Positions 29,801-37,650 of a stretch of DNA of 64,000 nucleotides are shown in pieces. A model generated the notes under the pieces. The model was not told the DNA's origin. It did no database searches and saw only the letters and a program-made list of their open reading frames with translations. The position numbers were made by a program, and so were the translations under genes. Within the stretch, counting starts at the first letter, position 1, and the number at the start of each line of letters is the position of its first letter. The stretch is from UBA4416 sp031539425 (lineage in GTDB: Bacteria; Bacteroidota; Bacteroidia; B-17B0; Aurantibacillaceae): NCBI GenBank assembly GCA_031539425.1, contig JAVKLI010000051.1, positions 1 to 64,000 of the forward strand. The letters are read 5' to 3'.

Positions 29801-29974
29801 TACATCTAAATATTTAGTAAAATGAACTAAAGCTGCTGAATATTGTTTTTTATCAAAAAATTCTAAAGCGTTAAAGTATAAATTTTCATTATCAGTATAT
29901 ACACTTGTATTTTGACTTTTTAGCCTAACAAAAATTAGACTTATCAAACAAAATATAAATATATTTTTTTTCAT
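26801..29974 (-). CDS. Large exported TPR protein
   Basis: A 1057-residue protein with a signal peptide (MKKNIFIFCLISLIFVRLKS) followed by about 25 tetratricopeptide-like helical pairs over its whole length. Typical pieces are YLNALEFFDKKQYSAALVHF-type openings, KAYYYLAISNFRKKKFEEVI, ALFELGNVFYNLKDYETAV, AYGGIGLGYYNLAIDDSAFY and AEAQYYIAQIQYVKSELELV. The last 50 residues (LFIDSDTLKPANTSTI) are low-complexity Thr/Pro-rich. No enzyme domain is present. Relatives in Bacteroidota are annotated as TPR or YbgF/BamD-like proteins. With the barrel gene one base downstream it probably forms a periplasmic scaffold. A promoter element lies 42 bases upstream. Confidence 0.88.
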   Translation of the reverse strand: MKKNIFIFCLISLIFVRLKSQNTSVYTDNENLYFNALEFFDKKQYSAALVHFTKYLDVTHQPLHEIDSKLYQSICKIELFHKDGDWDLKQFIQKYPTSNKLKKAYYYLAISNFRKKKFEEVISTFNQVEEDELTLEEKHEFYFKRGYSYFSTNNLDNATNDFKKIVQDSSKYQESIRYYLAYINYINKNYTDALKEFNVLKKSETFSNVVPFYIIQINFLLNKFDDVIIDALEFIKTYSDSPKLSELYLLLSDTYFTKSDFSNTLHYYHKADSLEVILDKNMCFKIGYAYFFNKQFDKAIAKFSKNLLGQDSISQISLYYLAKCYLHQNEKLKARQALLLASELNFDKTVSEESFFNYSKLCYELTVSPFNDAITAFQNFTIKYPNSTYKNEAFQYLTHAYSSSKNYNKAIYYLELMDIIPEHLKSIYQTLHYNKANKHFQNTELDSAIKHYKKAIKINTNKKITANALFELGNVFYNLKDYETAVNTWLNYQNNEASYNQINFDLSNYQIGYGYFQQKNNYEKANIAFRKFLLSKNFYGADKKPDAVLRIADSYFMQGVFEQAKIHYTEALETNKREVEYCLYQKALCEGLTNQYEAKIATLNQLIKIFPNSEFIASFYFEIAETQNKNLSKYQLAITSYQKLLSKFPKSIYANKAYGGIGLGYYNLAIDDSAFYYFDKLVKINPTDDAAKNVLPYIKKIFETAKKLNEMDTYFNIIGQPLSNDEMEEAYYENVREAYYISKNYALTIEKVEAYLQKFKSGKNTIEINHCLAESALKLNQLDKAILAYQYVIEKDKNIFSENALLKTTQLLIKTKNYAQCVPLYKKLELYADNNQNRIIACLGLLKCQFYLSQFDEVLIYANKLLAFEQLPPHQILDAQSKKAKSLFELKRYNDALTDFKLIVKNHKNINAAEAQYYIAQIQYVKSELELVEKSINTLLNFNFSTDELNTNGLLLLVETYIKKNDLESAELMLKTIIDNKSNQQLTKIAIDKLEQVKVLKAYIENQKKLNVKQFKIDLNNTTDKKLFIDSDTLKPANTSTITPISTGTILPNMPNK

Positions 29975-30016
29975 TAAATGTTAATAGAGTTAGAATCCTA
30001 TTATGGCTTAATAATT

Positions 30017-30024
30017 CAAAGCTA
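30017..30024 (-). promoter_or_regulatory. -7 promoter element for the TPR/barrel operon
   Basis: CAAAGCTA on the plus strand is TAGCTTTG on the minus strand, an exact TAnnTTTG match, 42 bases before the TPR start codon. No TTG is found at the standard distance. Confidence 0.45.
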
Positions 30025-30076
30025 AAAGGATTGAACATAAGAGATTAATGTTTTTAATTGATTTATTAACCTTAGG

Positions 30077-30106
30077 TTGTTAATTTAACAATTAGGCGTA
30101 TTTTTG
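30077..30106 (+). promoter_or_regulatory. Promoter for the FtsE-like gene
   Basis: TTG at 30077-30079 and TATTTTTG at 30099-30106, 19 bases apart, match both the -33 and the -7 elements of Bacteroidota promoters. It is the most complete promoter in the window. The predicted leader is about 24 bases. Confidence 0.7.
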
Positions 30107-30134
30107 AATTTTATAATTAATGTAAATACTTAGT

Positions 30135-30815
30135 ATGATAAATTATAGCAATAACGTTTATGTAGAAATAAATAATGGTTCTATTTTTTTTGATAACGAC
30201 ACTATAATTTCTAATATCAATTTAAAATTATATAAAGGTGAGCTTGTTTATTTATATGGTAAAACAGGATCGGGTAAAAGCACTTTTTTAAAATCACTGT
30301 ATGTCGCTCATCAAGAAACTACTGGAGATATAAGCGTATTAAATTTTAAACTTAGTAACATAAAAGAAAAAAATATTGCATTACTCAGAAAAAATTTAGG
30401 GGTTATACTTCAAGATTTAAATTTGTTAAGTACTAAAACAGTATTTGAAAATTTAAAATTAGTATTAGTTGCGCTAGGTTGGAAAAATCAAAAACAAATA
30501 AGATTTCAAGCAGAGGAGGTATTAAATAAAGTAGGTATGGTTCATAAAATTGATCATTACCCAAGTCAATTATCTTCAGGTGAGCACAAAAAAATATGCA
30601 TTGCTCGAGCGCTTATTAATAATCCCTCAATTATAATTGCTGATGAACCAAATAGTAATTTAGATTTTGAATCATCAAAAGCCATTTTAAATGTATTTTC
30701 TGAGTTAACAAAACAAGGTTTGTTGGTTATTATAGCTACTCATGATGCTTTGCTGCTAAAAGAATATACTGGGCGTATCCTATTTTTTGAAAATGATAAA
30801 ATAATAGAAAATTAA
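30135..30815 (+). CDS. ftsE: FtsE-like ABC ATPase
   Basis: A 226-residue ABC ATP-binding protein. It has Walker A GKTGSGKSTF at about 42-51, a Q-loop in LGVILQDLNLL, the signature LSSGEHKKICIARAL near 145, Walker B IIIADEPNSNLD at about 165-176, and the switch His in IIATHD. In overall form it matches FtsE, which with FtsX controls peptidoglycan hydrolases at division. The signature is LSSGE rather than LSGGE/Q, and the next residue is His, not Gln. No ftsX lies nearby. It has its own promoter and is followed by an A/T hairpin. Confidence 0.8.
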   Translation: MINYSNNVYVEINNGSIFFDNDTIISNINLKLYKGELVYLYGKTGSGKSTFLKSLYVAHQETTGDISVLNFKLSNIKEKNIALLRKNLGVILQDLNLLSTKTVFENLKLVLVALGWKNQKQIRFQAEEVLNKVGMVHKIDHYPSQLSSGEHKKICIARALINNPSIIIADEPNSNLDFESSKAILNVFSELTKQGLLVIIATHDALLLKEYTGRILFFENDKIIEN

Positions 30816-30846
30816 CTTTTAAAAGTTGTTTTTTATGTTCACTTTC

Positions 30847-30866
30847 AAAAAAGAAAAGTCTTTTTT
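30847..30866. terminator. A/T-rich hairpin between convergent genes
   Basis: AAAAAAGA and TCTTTTTT pair around an AAAG loop, giving a bidirectional terminator-like structure between the FtsE-like gene and the end of the nidogen-like gene. A second short palindrome, AACTTTT-AAAAGTT followed by T, overlaps the ftsE stop at 30814-30827. Confidence 0.45.
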
Positions 30867-30878
30867 AAGATTGAATTT

Positions 30879-33800
30879 TTACTGTTTAGCAAACACTGTA
30901 ATAAATCCAGTATATATTTTATCTCCAGGGCTATTTATCATATAATAATACACACCACTTGTATTGCTCCCATTCCAATCGTTTTTGTAATTTGTTGTTT
31001 CAAATACTAATCTTCCCCATTTGTCGTGTATTACAACAGATGTATTTGGTCGTAACTCTATTCCTTTTATTACCCAAGTATCATTCACACCATCACCGTC
31101 AGGAGATATCACATTGGGTACATCTAATGAGCATAAATTAGTTAATACAAATGCTGAAGTGGTGAATGTATAAGCGCAACTATCTTGTACTGTTAATTTT
31201 ACTTCGTAATAACCTGGTGCACCTGGTGCTGTATGTTTAATAGCGCTACTATTAGAAATTAAATTATTGTTATGATCTTGCCATGCATAATTAAATGGTT
31301 TGTATCCATTTTGAACGAGACTATTAAATTCATATTTGGCATTGGTACATACACTTACCGAATTTGTTATAGCGGCCACTAACATATTAGGTAGTATATT
31401 AACTACAATAGTATGAGATGCTAAATGTGCGCACGATCCTGTAGCTACAACTATCATAGTAGTTGAATTGTTTTTATTAAATTGGTACGTAGCTGTGTTA
31501 TTTGTTCCTGAAGCTGGCATAAAGCTGGGCATTTCATACCACATAAAAGTATATGGCTTTCCATCATTATTTGATATTAAACTGGTTAAAGTAGGAGAGA
31601 GTATTACAGGCATATTAGCGCATTTTGTTACTTCTTTAACCCCTTTAAAATCTAATATTGCTTTTTGAATAATTGTTACTGTTACCGTTTTGGTGTCAGA
31701 TACAGCAACCATGCCATCACATGGTGTGTTACCTACAACTATATAATTATTAATACCGGGAGGGGGGGTAACTGTTATAACAGATGTGGTTGCTACAATA
31801 TTTGAATTATGAGTTTGATTATGATACCAAACATATTGTCCAACCCCCGAAGCAATTATTGATAATGGAATACCTTCGCAAAGAGTTGCTGTTTTGGGTA
31901 TAACGGTAATACTGGATTGAATGGAGGGCACAATAATATCGATTGTTCTTTGAGTAAAACAACCGGTTATAGTATTAGTAACTGTTAATGTATAAGTTAT
32001 AGGGGTTGCTGAAGGAATTGGTAATTTAATTTTTATTGAATCTTTAGAGGCTTTAATTACTGGAACAGTTGGAATGATTGGAGTTAAATTTAAACTAAAA
32101 CTGCTAGCAAATTGTTGAGCTTGGCAATTACCAAAAATAATCATCGGTCTTCTATTATTTAATGCTCCTATAAAATTACTTATACACGCATTAGCATTAG
32201 ACGTAACACCAATAGCAGAAGTAAACGAAGTGGTAGATAGTAATGCTTTAGGATTAGCTAAATTGTTGGCAAAAGCTTTAGCATGGCATACTTCAACTAA
32301 GATATTGCTCAAACCATCCCACAAATAAGGTTGGATAAATAAAAATGTGGTAATTGGTAAGGTTAAATTGGCATCACCGCTAAATACGGTAGTAAATCCA
32401 TTATTATCAAATTCGGTTATACTATTTTTATAGGTACATTTTATTTTTATTACTGTGTTTGGATATGTAAGAATAATACCCAAATTGGCAAACATAAATG
32501 ATAATGAATTAATTTTTCCTGCTACAACACCAGCAGCTAAAAGCTCTGACCCTCTATATAAATATTGATGTCGACTAGTAGGAACTAAACAAACAAATGG
32601 GTTTGAAAAATTATCTGAAACTGTTAAGGTACCTGTACCCACTGTTTTGGTAGATGACGATTGACATGGTGTAAGGGCAACGCCACATTGCACGGTATTA
32701 GTTAAGCCATACTTTAAATTTACCCTAGCCGAATCCAAATTAGGGCAATAGATAATCTTATTAAAAGATGAATTATTGGTTAAGCTAGTAATGTTTGGAG
32801 CTTCTTTAGAGTTTATGTTAATATAATTAAATCCATAACAACCTGCACTATTTTGAGCTAAAATTGAATAGGAGCCTGTCGTTAAATTGGAAGTGCTATT
32901 GAAGGTATTTGAAGAGGTTCCAAATATAGGTGTCCATGTAAATGTAGTTTGCCCTTGATTGCCAGATCCTATATTAGTGGCTGTAATGGTTGTAAATGGC
33001 TCACTATCACAATAAGTTGTATTTCCATTAAATTGAATTAAAGGAACCGGGCTTAAAACTAAATTATTAAAAATACTTTTTAAACAACCATATCCACCTC
33101 CAGATTTAAAAGTTACATATATCTCAGGGCTAGCGTATGGCTGTACAGTATATGAAGTTGTTAAACCTTTAATCCCATTGTTCCACATGATATTTGATAC
33201 GCCAAGCATACTAGGCAATATAAGTGAAGCGGTAGCAACCATTCCAGGGCATATTCCAACATTAGGAGTTACCTGTATGGTACCATTTGTAGATGAAGTT
33301 GGAGCATTTGCATCTACAAGTACATAAAATTCTTGAATAGTTGTTTTTGAAGGTATACCATTATCTGTTCCAGTCATAGTTATTTTATGTAATCCAGGTG
33401 ATGCATTATTTGCATTTACTTTTATAAACACAGCAGTAGCCCCAGCCATATACTGTGTAGTATAAGTTAATGAACCTAATAATCCTGGAGGGGTTGTAAC
33501 ATTTACATTAGTAATTTGGAATGGCTCAGGGCCAATAAATATATTTTTTATAACTGCAGTATCATTACCACATATTTTAATTGTATCACAATCTCCAATT
33601 TCTAAGGATATTGGATCTAAATTTGATCCAGGTAATGTACATATATTCATAAATACTTTTTTGCCAGTAAGCCAATGCACCCCGTCATCATTACCATATG
33701 GTCCATCATAATTAAAATTATCATACAAAAATCTGCCTAACTGAAAGTAGTTTATACTATCTCCTAAGTTACAACCAACAGTTCCTGGTGTTTTAGGCGT

Positions 33801-34706
33801 TGTAGTAGTATAATTTGGAAAGCCATTTTTACAACCAGAATCTGTGCCGCACGCCCAATCCATTTGTGAATAATAAAATCCTACATTTTTACCAGGGGGT
33901 AATATGGGGTCTAACCCATTTGTAATAGCGCACTGAAATGAATTTCGCATATCAAAACGCCAAGAGAGGTTAGAAAAAACGTAATGTACGCAGCTGTCCC
34001 AACTTATAACCATTCTATTTTGATAGGCTTTTACTAAAACTTTACCATATTTAATACCGTTGGCTGGATTGTTGATATTAGCAACCACATCAGCCCAATA
34101 TGGGGCAATCATTCTAAATGGTTTAGTCGGAAAAGACATAGAATTAAATCCTGTTGTTACAGATGCAGTGGTGGCTGGGTTTGTGTATGGAAATTGAATA
34201 TTACCATGCACGCTTACATAAACGCTAGAATAATAACTTCCATAAAAACAAAACTGAAAAGGTATTGCTATGAGTTGTACTGCATCAATGGTTTGGTTTA
34301 AACTCCACATTCTATCCCCTTCTACATCAGGAAACTCACAATAGGTAGGATTTGGACTGGCTGTTTTATTTAATAATTTTGGTACTTGTGGTATATTTTT
34401 TGTTTTTGAAAAATCTATTTTTCTGGTTAATTCAGATTTTCCATCTTTTATGTTTATTTCATAATACTGTAATAAACCTAACTCTCTAAATTTTTTAAAC
34501 TCAGCACTTTCAGGTGAAATTTTACCTTGTTTATAATCATTGATAAGCTTGTTTTCTTCTTCTGTATCAAACGGCTTTTCGTTTTCGTATATCTCCAAAT
34601 CTACCTTTTTTTCTGTTACTGGTAAAGATTTTTTATTATTATACGTTTGTGAAGAGACAATAAAAATAACAACAAAATTTAAAATAAATAATAAAAATGC
34701 TTTCAT
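30879..34706 (-). CDS. T9SS type B cargo with nidogen-like domain
   Basis: A 1275-residue secreted protein. After the signal peptide (MKAFLLFILNFVVIFIVSSQ) comes a charged region rich in Glu and Lys (about 25-100), then a nidogen-like domain at about 145-295: FQFCFYGSYYSSVYVSVHGN, MIAPYWADVVANIN, MVISWDSCVHYVF, GFYYSQMDWACGTDSGC. The middle holds Ig/PKD-like segments with paired Cys. The last 80 residues (VISPDGDGVNDTWVI, DKWGRLVFETTNYKNDWNG, SGVYYYMI, YTGFITVF) are the CHU_C/gliding C-terminal sorting domain, so it should be surface-attached through T9SS. Nidogen-like domains mediate protein contacts in animals; the bacterial role is unknown. Confidence 0.88.
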   Translation of the reverse strand: MKAFLLFILNFVVIFIVSSQTYNNKKSLPVTEKKVDLEIYENEKPFDTEEENKLINDYKQGKISPESAEFKKFRELGLLQYYEINIKDGKSELTRKIDFSKTKNIPQVPKLLNKTASPNPTYCEFPDVEGDRMWSLNQTIDAVQLIAIPFQFCFYGSYYSSVYVSVHGNIQFPYTNPATTASVTTGFNSMSFPTKPFRMIAPYWADVVANINNPANGIKYGKVLVKAYQNRMVISWDSCVHYVFSNLSWRFDMRNSFQCAITNGLDPILPPGKNVGFYYSQMDWACGTDSGCKNGFPNYTTTTPKTPGTVGCNLGDSINYFQLGRFLYDNFNYDGPYGNDDGVHWLTGKKVFMNICTLPGSNLDPISLEIGDCDTIKICGNDTAVIKNIFIGPEPFQITNVNVTTPPGLLGSLTYTTQYMAGATAVFIKVNANNASPGLHKITMTGTDNGIPSKTTIQEFYVLVDANAPTSSTNGTIQVTPNVGICPGMVATASLILPSMLGVSNIMWNNGIKGLTTSYTVQPYASPEIYVTFKSGGGYGCLKSIFNNLVLSPVPLIQFNGNTTYCDSEPFTTITATNIGSGNQGQTTFTWTPIFGTSSNTFNSTSNLTTGSYSILAQNSAGCYGFNYININSKEAPNITSLTNNSSFNKIIYCPNLDSARVNLKYGLTNTVQCGVALTPCQSSSTKTVGTGTLTVSDNFSNPFVCLVPTSRHQYLYRGSELLAAGVVAGKINSLSFMFANLGIILTYPNTVIKIKCTYKNSITEFDNNGFTTVFSGDANLTLPITTFLFIQPYLWDGLSNILVEVCHAKAFANNLANPKALLSTTSFTSAIGVTSNANACISNFIGALNNRRPMIIFGNCQAQQFASSFSLNLTPIIPTVPVIKASKDSIKIKLPIPSATPITYTLTVTNTITGCFTQRTIDIIVPSIQSSITVIPKTATLCEGIPLSIIASGVGQYVWYHNQTHNSNIVATTSVITVTPPPGINNYIVVGNTPCDGMVAVSDTKTVTVTIIQKAILDFKGVKEVTKCANMPVILSPTLTSLISNNDGKPYTFMWYEMPSFMPASGTNNTATYQFNKNNSTTMIVVATGSCAHLASHTIVVNILPNMLVAAITNSVSVCTNAKYEFNSLVQNGYKPFNYAWQDHNNNLISNSSAIKHTAPGAPGYYEVKLTVQDSCAYTFTTSAFVLTNLCSLDVPNVISPDGDGVNDTWVIKGIELRPNTSVVIHDKWGRLVFETTNYKNDWNGSNTSGVYYYMINSPGDKIYTGFITVFAKQ

Positions 34707-34914
34707 AGTAATGTAAAATAAAATTTATGTTAACTCAATGTTAAGATATTTTACGAGATTTCAAAAAAACATACTACATGTAATCCAAGGGGTTTAATAA
34801 CTTATTCAAAAAAAAAGACCGCTGCAATCATAAAACATTAACATTTTAAACGGTTATTTGTTTATAACTATTGATTTTATTATGCTTTACAAGGTCTTTT
34901 TTTGTGTCTTTTGT
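34707..34914. other. Intergenic stretch with long inverted arms
   Basis: No gene is seen. The 11-base arms AAAAAAAGACC (34810-34820) and GGTCTTTTTTT (34893-34903) are perfect inverse complements 72 bases apart, with weaker complementarity just inside. They could be a terminator-like stem or the ends of a small decayed element. The transposase relic starts just to the right. Confidence 0.35.
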
Positions 34915-34915
34915 T

Positions 34916-35203
34916 GTGATCAAGAAAAACAATACACCATCCTTAGTAGATACGCTAATAGAGCATCCATAAGTTCATACCCTTTTGTTTAAAAGAGTTA
35001 ATTCAATACTGCAAGCTGTTGACATTGAAACAGAATTAAAAAAGTATTATTCCAAAGGGCAATCTATTGAAGGACGTTCTAGTTATAGCGCTTTAATTTT
35101 ATTTAAGATGCTTTTACTTCAGTATTGGTATGGTTTAAGTGATGAAGCTATAGAAGAAAATGTTAAAGATAGACGTTTACCAATTTTTGCAACATATGCA
35201 TGA
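34916..35203 (+). mobile_element. IS5-family (DUF772 type) transposase N-terminal relic
   Basis: One frame reads VIKKNNTPSLVDTLIEHP, a TAA stop at 34970-34972, then VHTLLFKRVNSILQAVDIE, YSKGQSIEGRSSYSALILFK and MLLLQYWYGLSDEAIEENV, ending at a TGA. This is the start of a DUF772-type transposase (the family sequence normally continues with a Val-Pro-Asp-His-Ser-Thr stretch). The catalytic DDE part is missing. It belongs to a different IS5 group from the relic at 24413, so the two are not copies of one element. Another frame, 35196-35300, stays open and has an ENVPGRTFLSF stretch that may be frameshifted continuation, but this is weak. Confidence 0.75.
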
Positions 35204-35227
35204 AAACGTTCCAGGCAGAACGTTTTT
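35203..35227. terminator. Hairpin after the IS relic
   Basis: AAAACGTT and AACGTTTT form a perfect 8-base stem around a CCAGGCAG loop, ending in five T. It sits exactly at the end of the relic frame and could stop transcription out of it. Confidence 0.4.
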
Positions 35228-35460
35228 ATCATTTTTAAAGTTAATTTGTCTCTTTAAAAATGGTCAACGTATTTTAGGCACTGACACACATAAAAAGTAA
35301 TGAGAATTAATAAAAATTTTAAACTTTTAGTTTTGCAGCAATCTAGGTTTAGGTTAAAAAAACGCATCTTAAATTTTTTTTAACCCATGACTAATTTTTT
35401 CTTTATAAGTTTAAGGCTAATTAAATAACTATATTTAAAGTTTTACTCAATTTTTTTACA
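35228..35460. other. AT-rich leader of the DPP IV gene
   Basis: No complete gene here. The near-consensus TATATTTA (one base off TAnnTTTG) near 35429 could be the -7 element of the peptidase gene; no -33 TTG is obvious. A weak frame possibly left from the IS relic runs to 35300. Confidence 0.3.
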
Positions 35461-37650
35461 ATGAAATTATATATAACTGTTAGTTTTTTATTTTTTAACG
35501 CTTATTTAGTATTTGCACAGCCTTTTTTAAACTTAAAGGATATTATAACCCATGCTGATTATAAAACAAAACTACTATCGGATTATAACATGATGGCTGA
35601 TGGTGTATATTATTTAACAACCGGATTAAAAATTGAAAATAATATTGATAGTGTATATATTACTAAACACAATTTAATTGACTCTACCGAACGTCATCAA
35701 AACATCCTATTTGCTAAAAAGTTATATATTAACGGAAAACCAATTTTTCCTGCAGGGTTTACTTTTAATAATGATGAAAGCAAACTTTTAATAAACCAAA
35801 AACCAACTACTATTTACCGACATTCAAGTTATACCACCTATTTTGTTTATGATTTAAAAAGCACCATTTTAACGCCACTATCAGACAAACAAGAGCAAAT
35901 GTTCCCAACCTTCTCTCCTAAAGGTGATGCCATTGCATTTATTTATAAAAACAACATTTACATCAAAAACTTAATAAGCAATAAAGAAGCTCAAATTACA
36001 AAAGATGGCGAACTCAATAAAATTAAAAACGGCTGGGCTGATTGGGTATATGAAGAAGAGTTTAGTGAACCCGTATATTTTGCTTGGAATGCAGACGGTA
36101 CAAAATTGGCATTTGTGAGGTTTGATGAAAGTAAAGTAAAAGAGTTTAACATGGAAATTTTCAACGGTAATAGTTATCCTGATAAAGAAAGTTTTAAATA
36201 TCCTAAAGCCGGAGAAGCAAACTCTACTGTATCTTTATTGATATATGATATTACTACAGCTAAAACAAAATCTGTAGCCTTAGGTAAAAATCCTGACATT
36301 TATATTCCTCGTATTAAATGGACTAATGATGCCGCAACGTTATCTTATGAAAAACTAAACAGACTACAAAACAATTTAGAATTACATTTTGTAAATATCA
36401 AAACGTGGGTCGATCAAATTATTTTAACAGAAACATCAACCACCTATGTTGATATTACTGATAATTTAACCTTTGTGGATAACACAGGTTTTATTTGGAG
36501 CAGTGAATCATCAGGGTATAATCATTTATATTTTTATAATTTAAACGGCACACTTATCAATCAAATAACAAATGGAAATTGGGATGTTGTAGATTTAAAA
36601 GCCTTTGACCCAAGTTCAAAAAAATTATATTTTACATCTACAGAATATGGTCAAATGAACCGTACTTTATTTAGCATTAACATTAATGGTAACGAAAAAG
36701 CACAACTAACGTCTGCTAATGGAACTGCTAACCCAAAATTTTTAAAAGGCTTTAAATACTTTTTAAATTCTTATTCTGACATTAATACCCCGCCAGTGTA
36801 CACATTACACAGCATAAATGGAGACATTGTAAAAGTACTTGAATCGCATCAAACATTAAACGACAAAAAGAACGAACACGTAACCACTAACAAAACCTAT
36901 TTTTCGTTTAAAAATAGTGATAGTATTTTATTACATGGCTGGATGAAACTACCCAATAACTTTGACCCACGTAAAAAGTATCCCGTTTATATGTATGCTT
37001 ATAACGGGCCTGGCTCCAATGCCAGTGCTAATCAATGGAATAATTTTGATTATTGGTGGCATTCATTACTTAATCAAGAAGGGTACATAGTCACTTGTGT
37101 AGATGGTAGAGGCACTATGGGTAGAGGTAAAGATTTTAAACACAGCACCTTTATGCAATTAGGACATTACGAAACCAAAGATCAAATAGAAGCAGCTCAA
37201 TATTTATCTAACCTTGAGTATATAGATAGAGACCGGATAGGGTTTCAGGGCTGGAGTTTTGGTGGCTATTTAGCTTCATTGCTTATTTCAAAAGGTGCAG
37301 ATTATTTTAAAGCAGCCATTGCTGTAGCGCCAGTTACCAACTGGAAATACTATGATAACATTTATACCGAACGTTTTTTACAAACCCCTCAATCTAATAA
37401 ATTGGGTTATGAAAATAACTCGCCAATTAATTTTGCAAAAAATATTAAAGGAAATTTTTTATTAATTCATGGTAGTGCCGATGATAATGTGCATTATCAA
37501 AACTCTATGGAGTTGGCAAACGAGTTAGTAAAACATAATATTGCTTTTGATTTTATGGTCTATCCTAACAAAAACCATGGTATATATGGTGGACAAACGC
37601 GATTGCATTTATATACTAAAATGTTAGAGTTTATAAAAGCAAAGTTATAA
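35461..37650 (+). CDS. Dipeptidyl peptidase IV (S9B)
   Basis: Exported serine exopeptidase that removes X-Pro or X-Ala dipeptides from peptide N termini. The 729 residues comprise a signal peptide (MKLYITVSFLFFNAYLVFAQ), a beta-propeller domain to about 470, and an alpha/beta hydrolase domain. The catalytic triad is visible: Ser599 in GWSFGGY, Asp675 in GSADDNVHYQNS and His706 in NKNHGIYGG. The N-terminus-binding glutamates lie in YEEEF (Glu199 and Glu200 by alignment with human DPP IV). Periplasmic DPP IV is common in peptide-using Bacteroidota. Its 3' end overlaps the convergent amidohydrolase gene by 6 bases. Confidence 0.95.
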   Translation: MKLYITVSFLFFNAYLVFAQPFLNLKDIITHADYKTKLLSDYNMMADGVYYLTTGLKIENNIDSVYITKHNLIDSTERHQNILFAKKLYINGKPIFPAGFTFNNDESKLLINQKPTTIYRHSSYTTYFVYDLKSTILTPLSDKQEQMFPTFSPKGDAIAFIYKNNIYIKNLISNKEAQITKDGELNKIKNGWADWVYEEEFSEPVYFAWNADGTKLAFVRFDESKVKEFNMEIFNGNSYPDKESFKYPKAGEANSTVSLLIYDITTAKTKSVALGKNPDIYIPRIKWTNDAATLSYEKLNRLQNNLELHFVNIKTWVDQIILTETSTTYVDITDNLTFVDNTGFIWSSESSGYNHLYFYNLNGTLINQITNGNWDVVDLKAFDPSSKKLYFTSTEYGQMNRTLFSININGNEKAQLTSANGTANPKFLKGFKYFLNSYSDINTPPVYTLHSINGDIVKVLESHQTLNDKKNEHVTTNKTYFSFKNSDSILLHGWMKLPNNFDPRKKYPVYMYAYNGPGSNASANQWNNFDYWWHSLLNQEGYIVTCVDGRGTMGRGKDFKHSTFMQLGHYETKDQIEAAQYLSNLEYIDRDRIGFQGWSFGGYLASLLISKGADYFKAAIAVAPVTNWKYYDNIYTERFLQTPQSNKLGYENNSPINFAKNIKGNFLLIHGSADDNVHYQNSMELANELVKHNIAFDFMVYPNKNHGIYGGQTRLHLYTKMLEFIKAKL

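Noticed and set aside
24413..35203. Composite transposon bounded by the two IS5 relics
   Set aside because: The relics belong to different IS5 groups, both are truncated, and the genes between them are typical chromosomal genes with host-like composition.
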